NCBI GenBank assembly: GCA_948144175.1
Contig: CANXME010002190.1
Span: 1-64,000, forward strand
Direction of reading: 5' to 3'
Length of the DNA stretch: 64,000 nt
DNA from: Closterium sp. NIES-65
Lineage: Eukaryota > Streptophyta > Zygnematophyceae > Desmidiales > Closteriaceae
Below the pieces are notes generated by a model. That model was not told where the DNA came from. It did no database searches and saw nothing but the letters and a program-made list of their open reading frames with translations. This document shows, piece after piece, positions 1 through 24,049 of the stretch; the stretch's first letter is position 1; every line of letters starts with the position of its first letter. The position numbers were made by a program, and so were the translations under genes.

Positions 1-124
1 GTGACCTGCCGTGTGTTGTGTGCTGTCATATGTCACCTCACATGATGTCTGCGACTCCTCACGTGATGCATACGACGCCTGGCGTGTGAACAACTGCCGA
101 ACGACGCTCTCTGGTGCACGCCAG
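1..124 (+). other. Tail of the intron before the first visible PTA exon
   Basis: The stretch ends in an AG acceptor at 123-124, followed by a base that would complete a split Asn codon, as in the second PTA copy. It contains short repeats of a CACATGATG/CACGTGATG-like word. No coding sequence is recognised here. Confidence 0.5.
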
Positions 125-12356
<12,232 letters not shown>

Positions 12357-14144
12357 GACTGTGTCATACATGCCGTATGGATGCGTGTGTGATGAGAAAC
12401 TCAGAGGCCTATGGGAAGTTTTTTTTTTCTTTATTTCTCGGTGATGCTGGATGGTATCTTTACAAGGCTATGGATTGTTTTGTCTGGAAAACTAGAACAA
12501 CTTATTCTGGTTTTGTTGTGGGCCAGTAACGAGCGGGCCGTTGGCTGTGAATGTAGACCACTGGGAGTATGGAGTGGCAGTGGGAGTGTTCAGAGTGGGT
12601 GGTTGAGTGAGCATTAGGGCGTATTCCTGGCTCCGTGTCATTCGGGATTCGTGTCATTCGAAATTTGCGGGAGCTAATCCGAAAATCCACTTTCCCGAGT
12701 TTTGAATTTTCCGATTGGATCCCACAATTTCGGAGGATACAGATACTGGATGACCCGGAGACAGAAATACGCCCTTACGGTGTGTCATGTACCTCGATAC
12801 AACGGTATTGTGTTCCCAAATCGAGAGGTGGCAGGACCACTGCCACGCGAAGAACTACTGTGCACCACCCGGTCGGGTTGGAGATCACGTGGCACACAGT
12901 GGTTCTTCCACCTATCGGGCTGGAGACACTCGATTTCCACGCGGAAAGCACCAGCCTTGATTGGCCTTATCCATTACGTGGAACAGCTCAGCAGGAGTCA
13001 TGATCTTCCCTCCTTGCTGGGCAGCTTTCCGTACCGTGGCACGCGATTACGACAATTTGGAGTGGTGGGCGAATTCTGGAGCCTGTTGCGTGGCATGCGA
13101 CCTGGGTTGACTCCAAGGGACGTGCTTTTGAGAATTGCTGACATGGCGATTTATATTTATGACGCGAACATCGTGGACAGAAACAGTTGCTACGGTGTGA
13201 CTCCTCCTGACCAGTCTCATATCAAATAAGTTTAACAAAGTGTTTTATAAGTTCACCGTGTTTATCACCGCCTTGTCATGTTTGTCACTATGGTTCGGAA
13301 TGAATTCACCAGCAAAATGCCCTGATTGCTGACAAATAGCCATTTTTGCAGGCCGAAATATCCTTCCGCGTTGCTCGCACGGAGCGCGTCGTCGTAATGC
13401 TGGCATTCAAGCCAAGCCAAAGCAGCCTTCAGCAACAGCAATATCGAAACACCATGCCCGTCATTCGTCATTCGATTTCCCCGATATGCCAGCCAACTAA
13501 ATGCTCCATTCCGCCATAGCTGTCCATCGATCGACTGTACTGTGTATGGTAGACACGCACAGCTCCTTGTTTCTCTGCCCGCAACAGAAGGATGAGCATG
13601 AACACTGCTGTCCCCAAGAGCAGAAGCTCTTCAACTTTGCAATGCTGGCGTGTCTTTCTCGCCAGTTCCTTCTCTCCTTCCTTATGCCGCCTCCCCCCCG
13701 ACCCCACCCCCCCATCCCGTTTCCCTTCAACTTTCTAGACCATTTTAGGGATCTCAATTTGCTCCTCTGTCACTCCCATCCGCATTTTTGGAACGAGCAG
13801 AACCCGCGGTCCGTATTCGTAAATACACAGTGCTGGGTATAATCTCAAAGCCACCTGTAGATAATCGACTGCAGTAACGCACAAAAAGGCCCCGTAGAAA
13901 ATCGTCGACACATTCCTGCGCGAATTTGAAATTCTCTGCGTCAATTTCGACAACCGTCATATGCAATCGCCGTTCTCCGCCGATTGTCGCGTCTCCATCG
14001 TCCCGTCGTCTCAATTCGTGATTGTCAAGCGCCTAACAAACAGACGTATCTCCCTGATTCCCTCACTCGTCGTCGCCCGCGTCTCATTCGTTGCGCCCGT
14101 CGTCGTCGTCGTCGTCGCCGCGCCTCCTCCGATCGCCCAGCATC
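12357..14144. other. Spacer between the two PTA genes
   Basis: It contains the 3' untranslated region of PTA copy 1 and the promoter and 5' leader of copy 2. An open frame of 175 codons at 12702-13229 resembles nothing I recognise and has no supporting features. No tRNA, transposon ends or duplicated exons were found. Confidence 0.5.
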
Positions 14145-17100
14145 ATGTTGCGCTTATTTGCCGCGCATGCGGCGCAGCAATTCCAGCGCCACGCCGCCAA
14201 TCGCGCGTTCAGCGCGCTCGCCGCTTCCGCTGCAGGCGGAATGGGCGGCGTCGCGGCGCGGAGGTGGGGCAGCGTGTGGAAAAAGTGCCGCCCGGATGCC
14301 GCCGCTGCTGCCCCCGGCGCCGCCACGTGCGGCGCACCGTTCGATTTCACGCAAGCCCCGTATTCGTCCACTGTTGATCTCGATTTCTCGCAGCTCACGC
14401 CACTGGCGTTCGCGAGACGCTTCAGCGCCGGTACCGCCGCGTCTGGCGGCAACATCCCCGTAGAAAGCGCCAATAAGCCGTCCGATAAGGCCGCTGCAAG
14501 CAGTGGCATTGGAGGTTCGGACAACGTCTACCTCCATCACACCAAGTACGCGTCAACAGTAACAGCTATTATCGAGATTTTCTCGAAAAACGACAAAGCT
14601 ACAATCACTTGTTGCAGCTTCTGATACCTTAGGGTGGAAATACGGCGTCGTTCTTTTTCCTCACAAGAAAAAAATATTAAAACCCACTTATCTTCCAATC
14701 AATTTTTGTCTGACATGTTTTATCCTTTGGTTTACTATCCAATCGCAGCGTGGGTTCCAACGTGCAAGCCGCCGCGGTTACCGTCGGCCTGATTCACGCG
14801 CTCGAGCCGCTTTGCCCAGGCATTGGATATTTCCGCCCGATCGACTGCACCACGCACGGCGGAAACCGCGCGGAGCTGATGCGGAAAATCTTCCGCCTAT
14901 CCTCCCCCGCGCGCGACATGTACGGCGTTACGCAGGACCGCGCGACGACTCTGCTACACGCGAATCGCGTGGACGATTTACTCGATGACGTGCTGATGTC
15001 ATACGAGCGGTGCCGACGCGAGCACGATTTTATGGTGGTGGAGGGGACGTCGTTAAAAGACGGGACTATCTCGGCGCCCGTTAATGGGCTGATTGCGTCC
15101 GCGTTAGGAGCGCCTGCGATACTGTTAACGGACGCGCGAGTTGCTGCTGAGTCCAGCCACGTATGTCCGCTCCTACTCTCTTCCTCTCTTCTCCTCCTCT
15201 GCTCTCCTCCCCTTCTCCTGCCCTCCTGCTCGCCCCTCCCCTCGCTGCTTCTTTTCCCAATTCCGCTCTTCAAACTTTCAAACTTCTACTACCACCTCCC
15301 CCCACCCCCCGCCCCCCCGCCCGTTCCCCCGTCCCCGACTTCCCTTCCCCGTCGCGTTTTTCAAATCAAATAATCTTGACCATTCTTACAAATCTCCCCA
15401 TTCCCCCCCACCTTTCCCCCCTCTCTTATCCCCTCTCCTCCCCACTCTCCTCCCGACCTCTTCTTCTTCCCCTCTCCTTCACCCTTCCCCCTCCCCCACC
15501 GCATCCCCCCCTGCAGACAAACTTCACCATGGGGGAGATCGACTGGGAGGCGGACGCGGCGCAGAGCATGCAACCCAATTCCCCCCGTTCCCCGCTGTTT
15601 CCCCCTCCGCCTCTCCTTATTCCCTCCCCATATCCCTCCCCCAATTGCGCAGCCAAACTTCACCATGGAGGAGATCGACTGGGAGGCGGACGCGGCGACT
15701 CGCCGGAGCATGCACCCCGATTCCCCCGTTTCCCCGAGCCCCCCTTATTCTCTCCCCCTCCTCCCGCCCCCCCTTTCCCCCCTTTGCGCAGCCGAACTTC
15801 ACCATGGAGAAAATCGACTGGGAGGAGGACGCGGCGCAGAGTATGCTGGACCACGCGCGCATCCTAACGCCCCCTCTTTCCGCCCTTCCCCCCTTCCGCC
15901 TCCCCTTATCCCCCGCCTCCCCCCTTTGCGCAGCCAAACTTCACCATGGAAGAGATCGACTGGGAAGCCGACGCCGCGCAGAGCATGCTGGACCACGCGC
16001 GCATCCTACGGAGCACGCACGTCCACGTGGCAGGCTCCTTAATCTACCGCGCGCCCAGTGACAGCTTCAATACTCGTAGCAGCAACAGTGGTACCACAAC
16101 CACCACTCGTAGTAACGCCATTGGTGAACGTCCCTCCTCCCCCCGCGGCGCCCTCCGCTCCCCGCACTCCGCGGCCATGCGCCCCCGCTCCCCCTCCCCC
16201 CCCCGCTCCGCTCTCCGCTCCGCCCACGGCTCCGCCCACCCCCTCCGCTTCCCCTCCCGCCCCGCCTCCGCCTCCCGGGCAGCCTCCCGGTCCGGGCCGC
16301 GCCTGCGTGACTATATCGAAGCCCACTCGCGCTCCCAGGCGTATATCCGCCCGTCAGAGCATCACCAGCATCAGCCAATCCCGGTGCTCGGAATAATACC
16401 AGAAGATTCCTCGTTACAGTCACTCTCGGTAGAGGAACTGAGACGGGCTGTTCTGGGGGAGGTGTTATATGGGCCGCAATCTTCCTTTGCTGCGGCTGGA
16501 GTGGCGGGAACGAGGCGCATCAACATCAGCCGCAGCCGCAGCCGCAGCAGCAGCAGCAGTAGCAGCTACTTTTTCAGCATTCCCGCAATGACTCCAGCTG
16601 TCGCAGCTACATCCCGCCACGTCAGCGGCAGCCATGACACGTCAGAACCCAGCATGTACGACGTCAGCCGCCACCTGGGAATGGGGTCCAAGGCGTCACA
16701 GATGGATGTGACTAAAACGATCGTGGCGACGGCGCCGTTTCACGAACTTGTGGATGAAATCCCGAGCGCGTGTGACTATAACGAGAACGGGGTGTACAGT
16801 GGCAGTAGCGAGGGCGGAGTGTGCATTGTAACGCACGCGAGCGACACGGACGTGCTCCTGGGGGCAATGCAGCTCAGTCAGGCGAAAGCTGACAAGCGGG
16901 TGGCGGCGGTTGTCTTATCCGGAGGCACGCCACCGACTCTCACCATCGACCACATGATAAGGGTAAGATTTTATTCTCTTGATCTATATAATACTTGTCG
17001 TTTTATTTTCCACCTCTTACTGCATGCGCTCCCTTTCTTGTGTGATTCTCTTGTCCCCCTCCCAGTACCTATCCTTCATGGTTTCCTCCTTGGCAATCTT

Positions 17101-19289
17101 CCCCCTCCACAATCCCCCCCACACCCTCCCACCCCACAATCACCCTCCACTCCCTCTCCCCCCTTCCTCCTTCCTCCCCCAACTTCTCACCTGCATTCAA
17201 CCAACCTGTCAGCCTTGCTCCCGCTCCCCCTCTCCCCGCTCGCCCCACGAACCAGCTTCAACGAAATTCTCATCTCACTTTTTCCCCATGCGTCCCTCCC
17301 TTCCTCTCCCCTTCTCCCCCTCCTCCTTCCCCCTACCCCTTCCCCTCCCCCTTCCCGCTGTCCCCCATTCCACAGTCAACCAACCTGTCCGCCTCGCTCC
17401 CGGTCCTCCTCTCCCCGCTCGATCCGCACGTCATCTGCCTCTCAATCGCCCGCGCCCACTCCGCCCTCCACGCCTCCTCCCCCGCCAAAATCCGCCGCGC
17501 CCGGGACCTCTTCCAAGAGCCCTTTAGGAATTCTCATTCTAATTTCTTTCTCCTATACCCCTCTTCCTCCTTCCCCCCTCCCTCCCGTCCCTCCCCTCCC
17601 CCTTTCCCATTATCCCTCCCCTACAGTCCACCAATCTGTCCGCCTCGCTCCCGGTCCTCCTCTCCCCCCTCGACCCGCACGTCATCTGTCTCTCAATCGC
17701 CCGCGCCCACTCCGCCCTCCACGCCTCCTCCCCGGCCAAAATCCGCCGCGCCCGGGACCTCTTCCAAGAACACGCCGACACGCCCGCCATCCACCGCATC
17801 CTCTTCCAGGAAGCTTCCTCCGCCCACCCCGCGCACGTCACCCCGCGCGTGTTCGAGTGCGGGATTTTCTCCAAGGCCCGGGAGGCTCAATCCCACGTGG
17901 TCCTGGCAAAGGGGACCGAGCCAAAGGTGGTGCAAGCGGCGGGGGAGGTCCTGAGAAGATCGCTTTGCAAGCTGACCCTTCTCGGGAATCCCGAGGAGGT
18001 GCTTTTGCAGGCGAAAAATCAGTGCGTGGATTTATCCGGAGCTAATATTGTCGATCCCGGAGCTAGCCCGGACCTGGATCGGTACGTGGAGTTGATTTGC
18101 CAGGCACAGCTGGAGCGGGGGGTGACGATGAGCGTGGAGGAGGCTCGGCGGCTGCTGCTTTCCGACCCTGCGTCGTTTGGTTCGGCGATGGTTGCTGCGG
18201 GGGAGGCGGACGGGATGGCGGTCGGCGGGATTCGGCCGAACGGGAACGGGAGGATTGTGCGGGGGGTGATCAAGACGCGCCCGGAAATGCCCGTGGTTTC
18301 GGGGGTAGTTTTCATGTGTCTCCCGGATAAAGTGCTGGTTTATGGAGACAGCGCGGAAAACACCCTTCCTCTGATTGGTTCCAGCTCCACAGCTGTGGCC
18401 CCGAGCCTGGGCGCTTCGGCGCCGACCAATGGGATCGCCACTGCCGATCCAACGGCTGAGGAGCTTGCGATGATCGCCATGTCATCGGCTGACACGGCGG
18501 CAGCCTTTGGCGTGGAGCCACGTGTCGCTCTGCTGTCCACACAAGCAAGCCAGCAGGGAGCTGCCCGTGCTGCTCAAGGTGAGGGGATAAAGGATAATGG
18601 CTCGAGTTGAGGGGATAAGGGAAAGACACACCAGGAGCATGGGAGGGAAGGTTGGGGGGCAGGAGGGGTGTGGGGGGCTCGACGGTGAAGGGGGGGATTG
18701 GGGAGGGGAAAGGGGGTGGGATGGTGGGGAGGGAGGGAAGAAACGGACAGAAGAGCGGGTGTTTCCTGGTCCGTTGTACTGACTTCATTACTTACTCCTG
18801 ATGTAATAAAGATGTCACACACATCAGACCTTAACTCAATCCCACCCTTCTTGCATCATCCCCTCCCTACTTCCTTGCCCCCACCCTACCTCCCCTTCAT
18901 CTCCCCTCCCAGGTCGTCTCACGGAGAGAATAGAGGAGGCGGCGCATATAGTGAAGGAGCAACGGCCTGGCCTTGCAGTCGAAGGGCCTCTGCCATATGA
19001 CACCGCCGTGGGTGACAAAAAAGGAAGTGGCGGGTCCATTATTTGTGATAACTCGGATGTGGCGGGGAAAGCTACAGTGCTGATTTTCCCGGATATGCAC
19101 AGCAGCACGGATATGTACAAGCAGCAACGGACATCGGGAGGTGTAGCGATGGGGACTATACTGCAGGGATTGAGGCGGCCTGTCAGTGACTTGACAAATA
19201 GCGATACTGTGAGGGACCTGGTTACCACGATTGCCATAACTGGTGTGCAGGCAGCTACTATGGCATCTGATCATGGTACATCTTGTTAA
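14145..19289 (+). CDS. PTA: Phosphate acetyltransferase, copy 2 (five exons, putative mitochondrial form)
   Basis: Exons: 14145-14545, 14749-15160, 15934-16962, 17627-18578, 18913-19289. All junctions are GT-AG, phases close, and the product is 1056 aa against about 700-800 usual for the family. The N-terminus (MLRLFAAHAAQQFQRHAAN...) is Arg/Ala-rich without acidic residues, like a mitochondrial presequence; an in-frame ATG at 14091 is an alternative start. The order is Pta N-terminal domain (VGLIHAL, GIGYFRPID, DFMVVEGTSL), a roughly 200-residue Ser/Arg/Pro-rich insert in exon 3, a DRTGG domain (CIVTHASDTDVLLG), and the PTA_PTB domain. Several introns of copy 1 are absent. Two strongly conserved catalytic-domain loops differ: the copy 1 [10 protein letters not shown] region reads STQASQQGAARAAQ, and DLNTGNNTYKAV reads DMHSSTDMYKQQ. 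Activity is therefore uncertain. ATG 14145 begins the longest frame consistent with a presequence. Confidence 0.85.
15517..15867 (+). repeat. PTA: Three decoy heads of PTA copy 2 exon 3
   Basis: Copies at 15517-15570, 15653-15712 and 15792-15867 repeat the first 54-76 bases of exon 3 (PNFTMEEIDWEADAAQSM...). Each sits behind its own pyrimidine tract and GCAG acceptor. None has a GT donor; they run straight into C-rich intron. The real exon starts at 15934. Unit spacing is about 140 bp. Confidence 0.85.
17195..17530 (+). repeat. PTA: Two decoy heads of PTA copy 2 exon 4
   Basis: A short degenerate copy at about 17195-17252 and a long copy at 17376-17530 repeat the start of exon 4 (STNLSASLPVLLSPLDPHVICL...). 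The long copy has a CCACAG acceptor and matches the real exon (17627 onward) almost base for base until FQE, then breaks. Neither has a donor. Confidence 0.8.
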
Positions 19290-19391
19290 ATATTTAGTTG
19301 TAGTTAGTATGCCGATTTGCTTCATTGTCTGTTAAATAGAGTGTACTACCGTACAATAATAGTTGGGTCACCAAGCGCCCTCTTGTTATGT

Positions 19392-19928
19392 GTAAGGATT
19401 TACAGAATCCTTACTGAGGCACTCGTTAGCGAGGCCATCCCGAGGGTCACGCGACGAACCTGTCCTTTCTATTTCGTCGCACCGAACCACCCCCGAGTCG
19501 CCTCCGCACCGATCGCATCCATCACCGAGCCATCCTCGCCCAACCTCCCCGCCTTGCTAGGTTTTCCCCTATTTAGGCCTCGTCACTTCTATTGTATTCA
19601 GCAATTCGGTAATCAGTCATTCTCGTTCTTCGTTTTACTGCGCACTCTGCAAGTTCATTCATAACATTATAAATGAACTTGCAGAGTACGCAGAATATCG
19701 AGAATGAGAATTACAGAATGGAGAAACAATGAAGTAGCGAGGCCGAAATAGGGGAAAACCTAGCTAGGCGGGGGGTTCGGGATGGGATGGCTCGGTGATG
19801 GTTGCGATTGGAGCGGAGGCCGATTCGGGGTTGGTTCGGTGCGACGAAATAGGCAAGACAGGCTCGACGTGTGACCCTCGGGATTGGCTCGCTAACGAGT
19901 GCCTCAGTAAGGATTTGTAAATCCTTAC
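19392..19928. mobile_element. 537-bp foldback element with about 265-bp inverted arms
   Basis: The left arm starts GTAAGGATTTACAGAATCC and continues CTTACTGAGGCACTCGTTAGC. The right arm ends with the reverse complement of both. Arms run to a short centre near 19660-19672, where GAACTTGCAGAG faces CTCTGCAAGTTC. The arms are imperfect, with several substitutions and small indels. No open frame or clear target duplication was found. It fits a nonautonomous foldback or MITE-type DNA transposon lying 100 bp downstream of PTA copy 2. Confidence 0.75.
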
Positions 19929-21641
19929 ATCTCCAAGTTTCAACGTAACAGAGAACTGCCGTGCCGTTCCCATTACAATCTGTTCAAGAAAGTACTACAA
20001 AATGATACCAGTTAGTACGACCATTGCAGTTGTGTTGTGGCGGGGCATAATCCGACCTCTGACCTGACCCGAACAGACTGAACCGAACAGGGCTGGGCGA
20101 AGTAGGAATGCTCCGCACTTGACGGTGGCTTTCGGTTTTGGCAGTGTGGAGTTGAATAGCTCCTTCAATTCATGAATTGAAAGCTCGACAGTTGTCATGT
20201 CGCATCGGCGGTCCCCAAATCCAACGAGCCCTGGCTGACGGATGACGACAACTGTCTGGTTTTCCCGACGGTCCGTCTAATCCCATGTGACAAGCAGTTT
20301 GTTTCACAGCTGCCGTGCCACGCGTCCACACGCCCTTTTTGTCGCTGAGTTGTACCAGTCAAAACGTAATTGACCGTGCGGGGTGTTCAACCTCGTTCTT
20401 CGGTTTTTGCAGTGCTGTGCTGACTGGAGCGTGAGCGTGATGCAACAGAAAAGAATCTGCGCACCGACACTCACCATTTCGTAATCATGGGAAGGCAACA
20501 GCCACCCCCGCAGCCACATTTCGTTAGCAAATCAACGAGTTTGAACAACCAAACCGAATGTCCCTGGGGGCAGCGAGTGGCTGACTTGAATTGAAAGCAG
20601 CCGAAAGCTTTTCCCATCAGCCCAACCCGTTGCATGCACTCCACCTGCCCAGTGGAAAACAATACCACTGGCCAGAGGCAGGCAGCCCGTTTGAAATGTC
20701 GAAGTGGGCGTTTCGTTCTCCACGAGGAGAGATGAGGGGAGATGGGGGGATGGTTTGGGGCAGGTATGCAAACTGTTTGCGGGTACGGGCAGGGGTCAGC
20801 CACGCCCGAGCAGAATGAAGGAACGAACGATCTGAACTGGACGAGCAAACGAAGGGGGCCTACCGAGACGAACTATTCGGCCAAGCCGCGCCAAGAGGTT
20901 GGGATAGGGCTGGGCAGCTGTTTTGACGGAACGGAACAAGTGGGTACCGTAGAGAAGCAGGGTAGCGTGGTTGGGTACGGCACGTAGGGGGAGGGAAGTG
21001 TTTTGACTTGATATAACTTCGGTGTGCGCGCGGCGTGTTGTTGATTTGAGCGGAGCATAGCGAAGCGCGCGCCCAGCCCAAGCCAGTGCGGTTGCCCGCC
21101 GCGTGCAGCGCGGTGCAGCTGGCAAGGCAAACCCACCTCCCCCATCACCACCGGCCGCGGGGTGACAGCTGCGCTGCGCTGTGGTCCGAAGCGGTGCAAT
21201 GCACTCCACACCCTGCTGTTGCATCTGCTCTCTCACTCGCACCAAACCAGAAAGAATTACCTTCCATTCACCCCCATTGCCAGAAATCCGCGCCCCCTCC
21301 ACCTCCGCATATCGCGTCACAGTTATTCCACCAGTCGTCGTTTGTCGCCGATCGCGTACCCCACTGGTTTTTAACTTTGAAGTCGTTCACATCCTGACCC
21401 AGCGATATTTAGTGTTAGCATCCAATGCAAGGTTCATAAGACTCGTGAATCGCCGTGGCTCCAGTTGTCTGAACTCGTATTCCAAGACTTCTGACTTCGC
21501 TCTAGCCACTCTGCTCTGCCCAAGCTCAGCGAAAATAATTACGGATTAATCGTTTTCTTTCTACTCAGCCGCGACCGCGAGTCCTTCATAGGAGAGTTCT
21601 TGCTGCCACAAATAGCATCTTCACACCAATAGTATACAGTC
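19929..21641. other. Spacer and promoter/leader region of kinase 1
   Basis: No coding or repeat feature is recognisable. The 250 bases before the kinase ATG at 21642 are mixed composition without stop-free extension in frame, so they are probably leader and promoter. Confidence 0.4.
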
Positions 21642-22976
21642 ATGGAGCATCGGTCAACTTCAGCATCCTCACACCATCACCATCAGCACCGCATCGAACT
21701 CCTCCCAACCGCCGCGCTTCGCGCGAACTTCACCGCAGTCGACGTGCTCGGCAAGGGGCAGTACGGCGTCGTCTGGCGCCTCGTCGACCGCCGAACCGCG
21801 CGCGAGTTCGCATGCAAGCGCGTATCGCGAGCCGCGTGCGGGGAGAACGCGCACGCCGCGGCGCGGCGGGAGATCGAAATCATGGCGAAGCTTCGCGGAA
21901 AGGGCTCGGGACATATAATTGGATTGGAAGCGGTGTACGCGGACCGAGATTCGTTATACATGCTCATGGAGCTCGGGACCGGAGGGGACCTTTTAGCGAG
22001 GATACAGAACGAAGGGATGCTTAGCGAAGCGGAGTCACGAGATATTTTCGCGTCGGTGGCTCGCGCCGTTAAGGAGTGTCACGATCACAGCATAGTTCAT
22101 CGCGACATCAAACCCGAGAACATCCTTCTCTGCCCGAAGAAAACTGCTCCCGGAGTCGCTGCGACGGATTCTTTTTCGCACAACCTTTCGCAATCGTCCT
22201 CCGCGGCGGGTAACCCGCAACACGTCGCGAAACTCACAGATTTCGGCCTGTCGCTGGAGCTGCCACGCTGGCAGCAGGTGGTTGGGTACGCGGGGAGCTA
22301 CCCATACGAAGCGCCTGAAGTGATGGCTTTAGAGCCGTACGATGAATCTGCTGATATCTGGAGCCTCGGCGTGTTACTGTACGCGATGCTTTCGGGAACA
22401 TGGCCTCTGTTCCGTAATAACGTTAGAGAGCTCGACGATATCGCGGATTGGGAGGCGCCCTGCTGGTCGTCGATCTCGGACGACGCGAAGAATCTCATCC
22501 GTTGGATGCTCGCCGTGGACCCCCTCATGCGCCCCACGATCGACCAAATACTCGCTGACACGTGGCTGGCTCCGCCTCCCCCTCCGCCCTCCCGCCGCTT
22601 CACCACAGCAGATGACGTCTCCGCCGCGTTTCCCGCCGCTATTTCCGCCCTTGTTGCAATCCCTGACATCAAGTTCCCCCAACCTGACTTTCCCGAGCCT
22701 AACTTATCCAAACCTGCACCCAAGAAGCTGGAGATTTCTCTCCCCGAAGCTCCAGAACACCCGGTCAGCCCAATAAAAAACTCTCCTCGTGGAAACTACT
22801 TCAGCAGCCCCAAGCACGCGGCAGCAGCGTTGAAGCACGTGGTCCCCACGTGCCTGGCTTTCAAGATGCGCGCCGGGCGGCGAGGATCGTCTCGTGTGGC
22901 GCCGACAGCTGTCTGCCTCTCGCAGTCAGTTGACGGGGCGGCAGGAGCCAGGCAGAGCCGCCCAATCGCGGCGTAA
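21642..22976 (+). CDS. CDPK/PEPC-kinase-like Ser/Thr protein kinase 1
   Basis: This is a single open frame of 444 aa. The kinase domain spans about residues 30-290, with Gly loop GKGQYGVV (37-44), Lys59 (FACK), HRDIKPEN (catalytic Asp155), DFG (200-202) and APE (224-226), all intact. The domain is of the CaMK/CDPK type but has no EF-hands, as in plant PEPC kinases, which are usually only about 270-290 aa. Here a C-terminal tail of some 150 residues is added: a repeating Pro/Phe/Pro pattern (FPQPDFPEPNLSKP), then a basic end. A Ser/Ala-rich insert lies between the catalytic loop and DFG. The substrate is unknown. It converges with the RMR copy A gene, and its last 620 bases are duplicated at 32012-32629. 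Confidence 0.8.
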   Translation: MEHRSTSASSHHHHQHRIELLPTAALRANFTAVDVLGKGQYGVVWRLVDRRTAREFACKRVSRAACGENAHAAARREIEIMAKLRGKGSGHIIGLEAVYADRDSLYMLMELGTGGDLLARIQNEGMLSEAESRDIFASVARAVKECHDHSIVHRDIKPENILLCPKKTAPGVAATDSFSHNLSQSSSAAGNPQHVAKLTDFGLSLELPRWQQVVGYAGSYPYEAPEVMALEPYDESADIWSLGVLLYAMLSGTWPLFRNNVRELDDIADWEAPCWSSISDDAKNLIRWMLAVDPLMRPTIDQILADTWLAPPPPPPSRRFTTADDVSAAFPAAISALVAIPDIKFPQPDFPEPNLSKPAPKKLEISLPEAPEHPVSPIKNSPRGNYFSSPKHAAAALKHVVPTCLAFKMRAGRRGSSRVAPTAVCLSQSVDGAAGARQSRPIAA

Positions 22977-24049
22977 ACGGGCGGCGGAGCTCGCGACAAC
23001 AGCCCACTCTCAAGGATTCCTTGCGACGCGGTTATCGTGCAGCTTCGGAGAATGATTGCTTCGGTTATCACGGTTCTGTACATCACTCGGACATCTCAAC
23101 CGGCACCACAATCGGCATCACAGGGAGAGTTGCCCAATTGCCCATCTTCCCTCGGCCTCTCAGGTTTGGGCAAATGTGCAACTCCCTCCCTCCTCCCTCC
23201 ATCCTCCTCCCCCTTCTTCCCTCATTCCCTCCTCCCTCCTTCCTCCTCACCCGTCCCTAGTACTTCCTCCCTCCCTCCTCCCTGTTTCCTCCTCCCTCCA
23301 CCCTCCGCCCTCCCCTCTCTTCCTTTCTCATCCCCCAATCCTAACCTCCACTGTCCCATCAGCTTCCTCCTCCTGTCACACCGAGTCCCTTCACTGATTG
23401 CAGCAGCTTCTGTGAATTCAGCGGTCAGAAAATTGTGTGACAGACCTCCCTCCCAGTAAAGCAGCACAGTAGTGTGCTGTGCTAGATCCCACTAGTCAGT
23501 ACAATACGTTTGATATTAACCTTTTACGGTAGATGGTACATAATTTCAGTTGTAGAGCTCTGTACAGTTGTACACAACAAAATATTATACATATAATTCT
23601 ACATATTACGGTATCTTGACGAGCCAAAGCCCTGAAATTGAAGGCTGTGACGAACTTTGCCAGGATGATCGCCAGAACTGATACCGTAACACCATGTGGG
23701 TACCATGCCCACATCCATGCACCATCTGTGTCCCTGCCCCAATGTTTTTAGAAACGGATGGTAGCATTTCATCAATAGACAGTAAACATCGCCCCAAAAG
23801 ACGGAAACACAAAAAATAAGTGTACAATTCAATCTGCAAATGAGTGGGTTCATCATTTGAGTCCCTACCCTAGGAAGGTGATGCAGCAGGAAGGGTCGAA
23901 TTTAAAGTCCACTCAGTTTGAGACCTGCAATTGAGGGGGTGGTGACGGAGAAATGAACCCTGGTATGGATACAGGTCTAATCTCCCCCGTTTCTTCATCA
24001 TCTGAATCCCTCGAAGGGTGATGCAGCAAAAAGGGCCGTTTTAGTCCAC
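22977..24049 (+). other. Spacer between convergent kinase 1 and RMR copy A
   Basis: It holds the 3' region of both genes. A pyrimidine-rich stretch of TCCCTCCTCC-type words is at 23180-23340. The block is repeated at 32630-34273, where it additionally carries a 563-bp MITE. Short duplicated segments sit at 23990-24180, with repeated CATCATCTGAATCCCTCGAA words. Confidence 0.6.

Noticed and set aside
12702-13229. 175-codon open frame in the spacer between PTA genes
   Set aside because: No recognisable domain, no codon bias like the neighbours, no splice context; likely chance.
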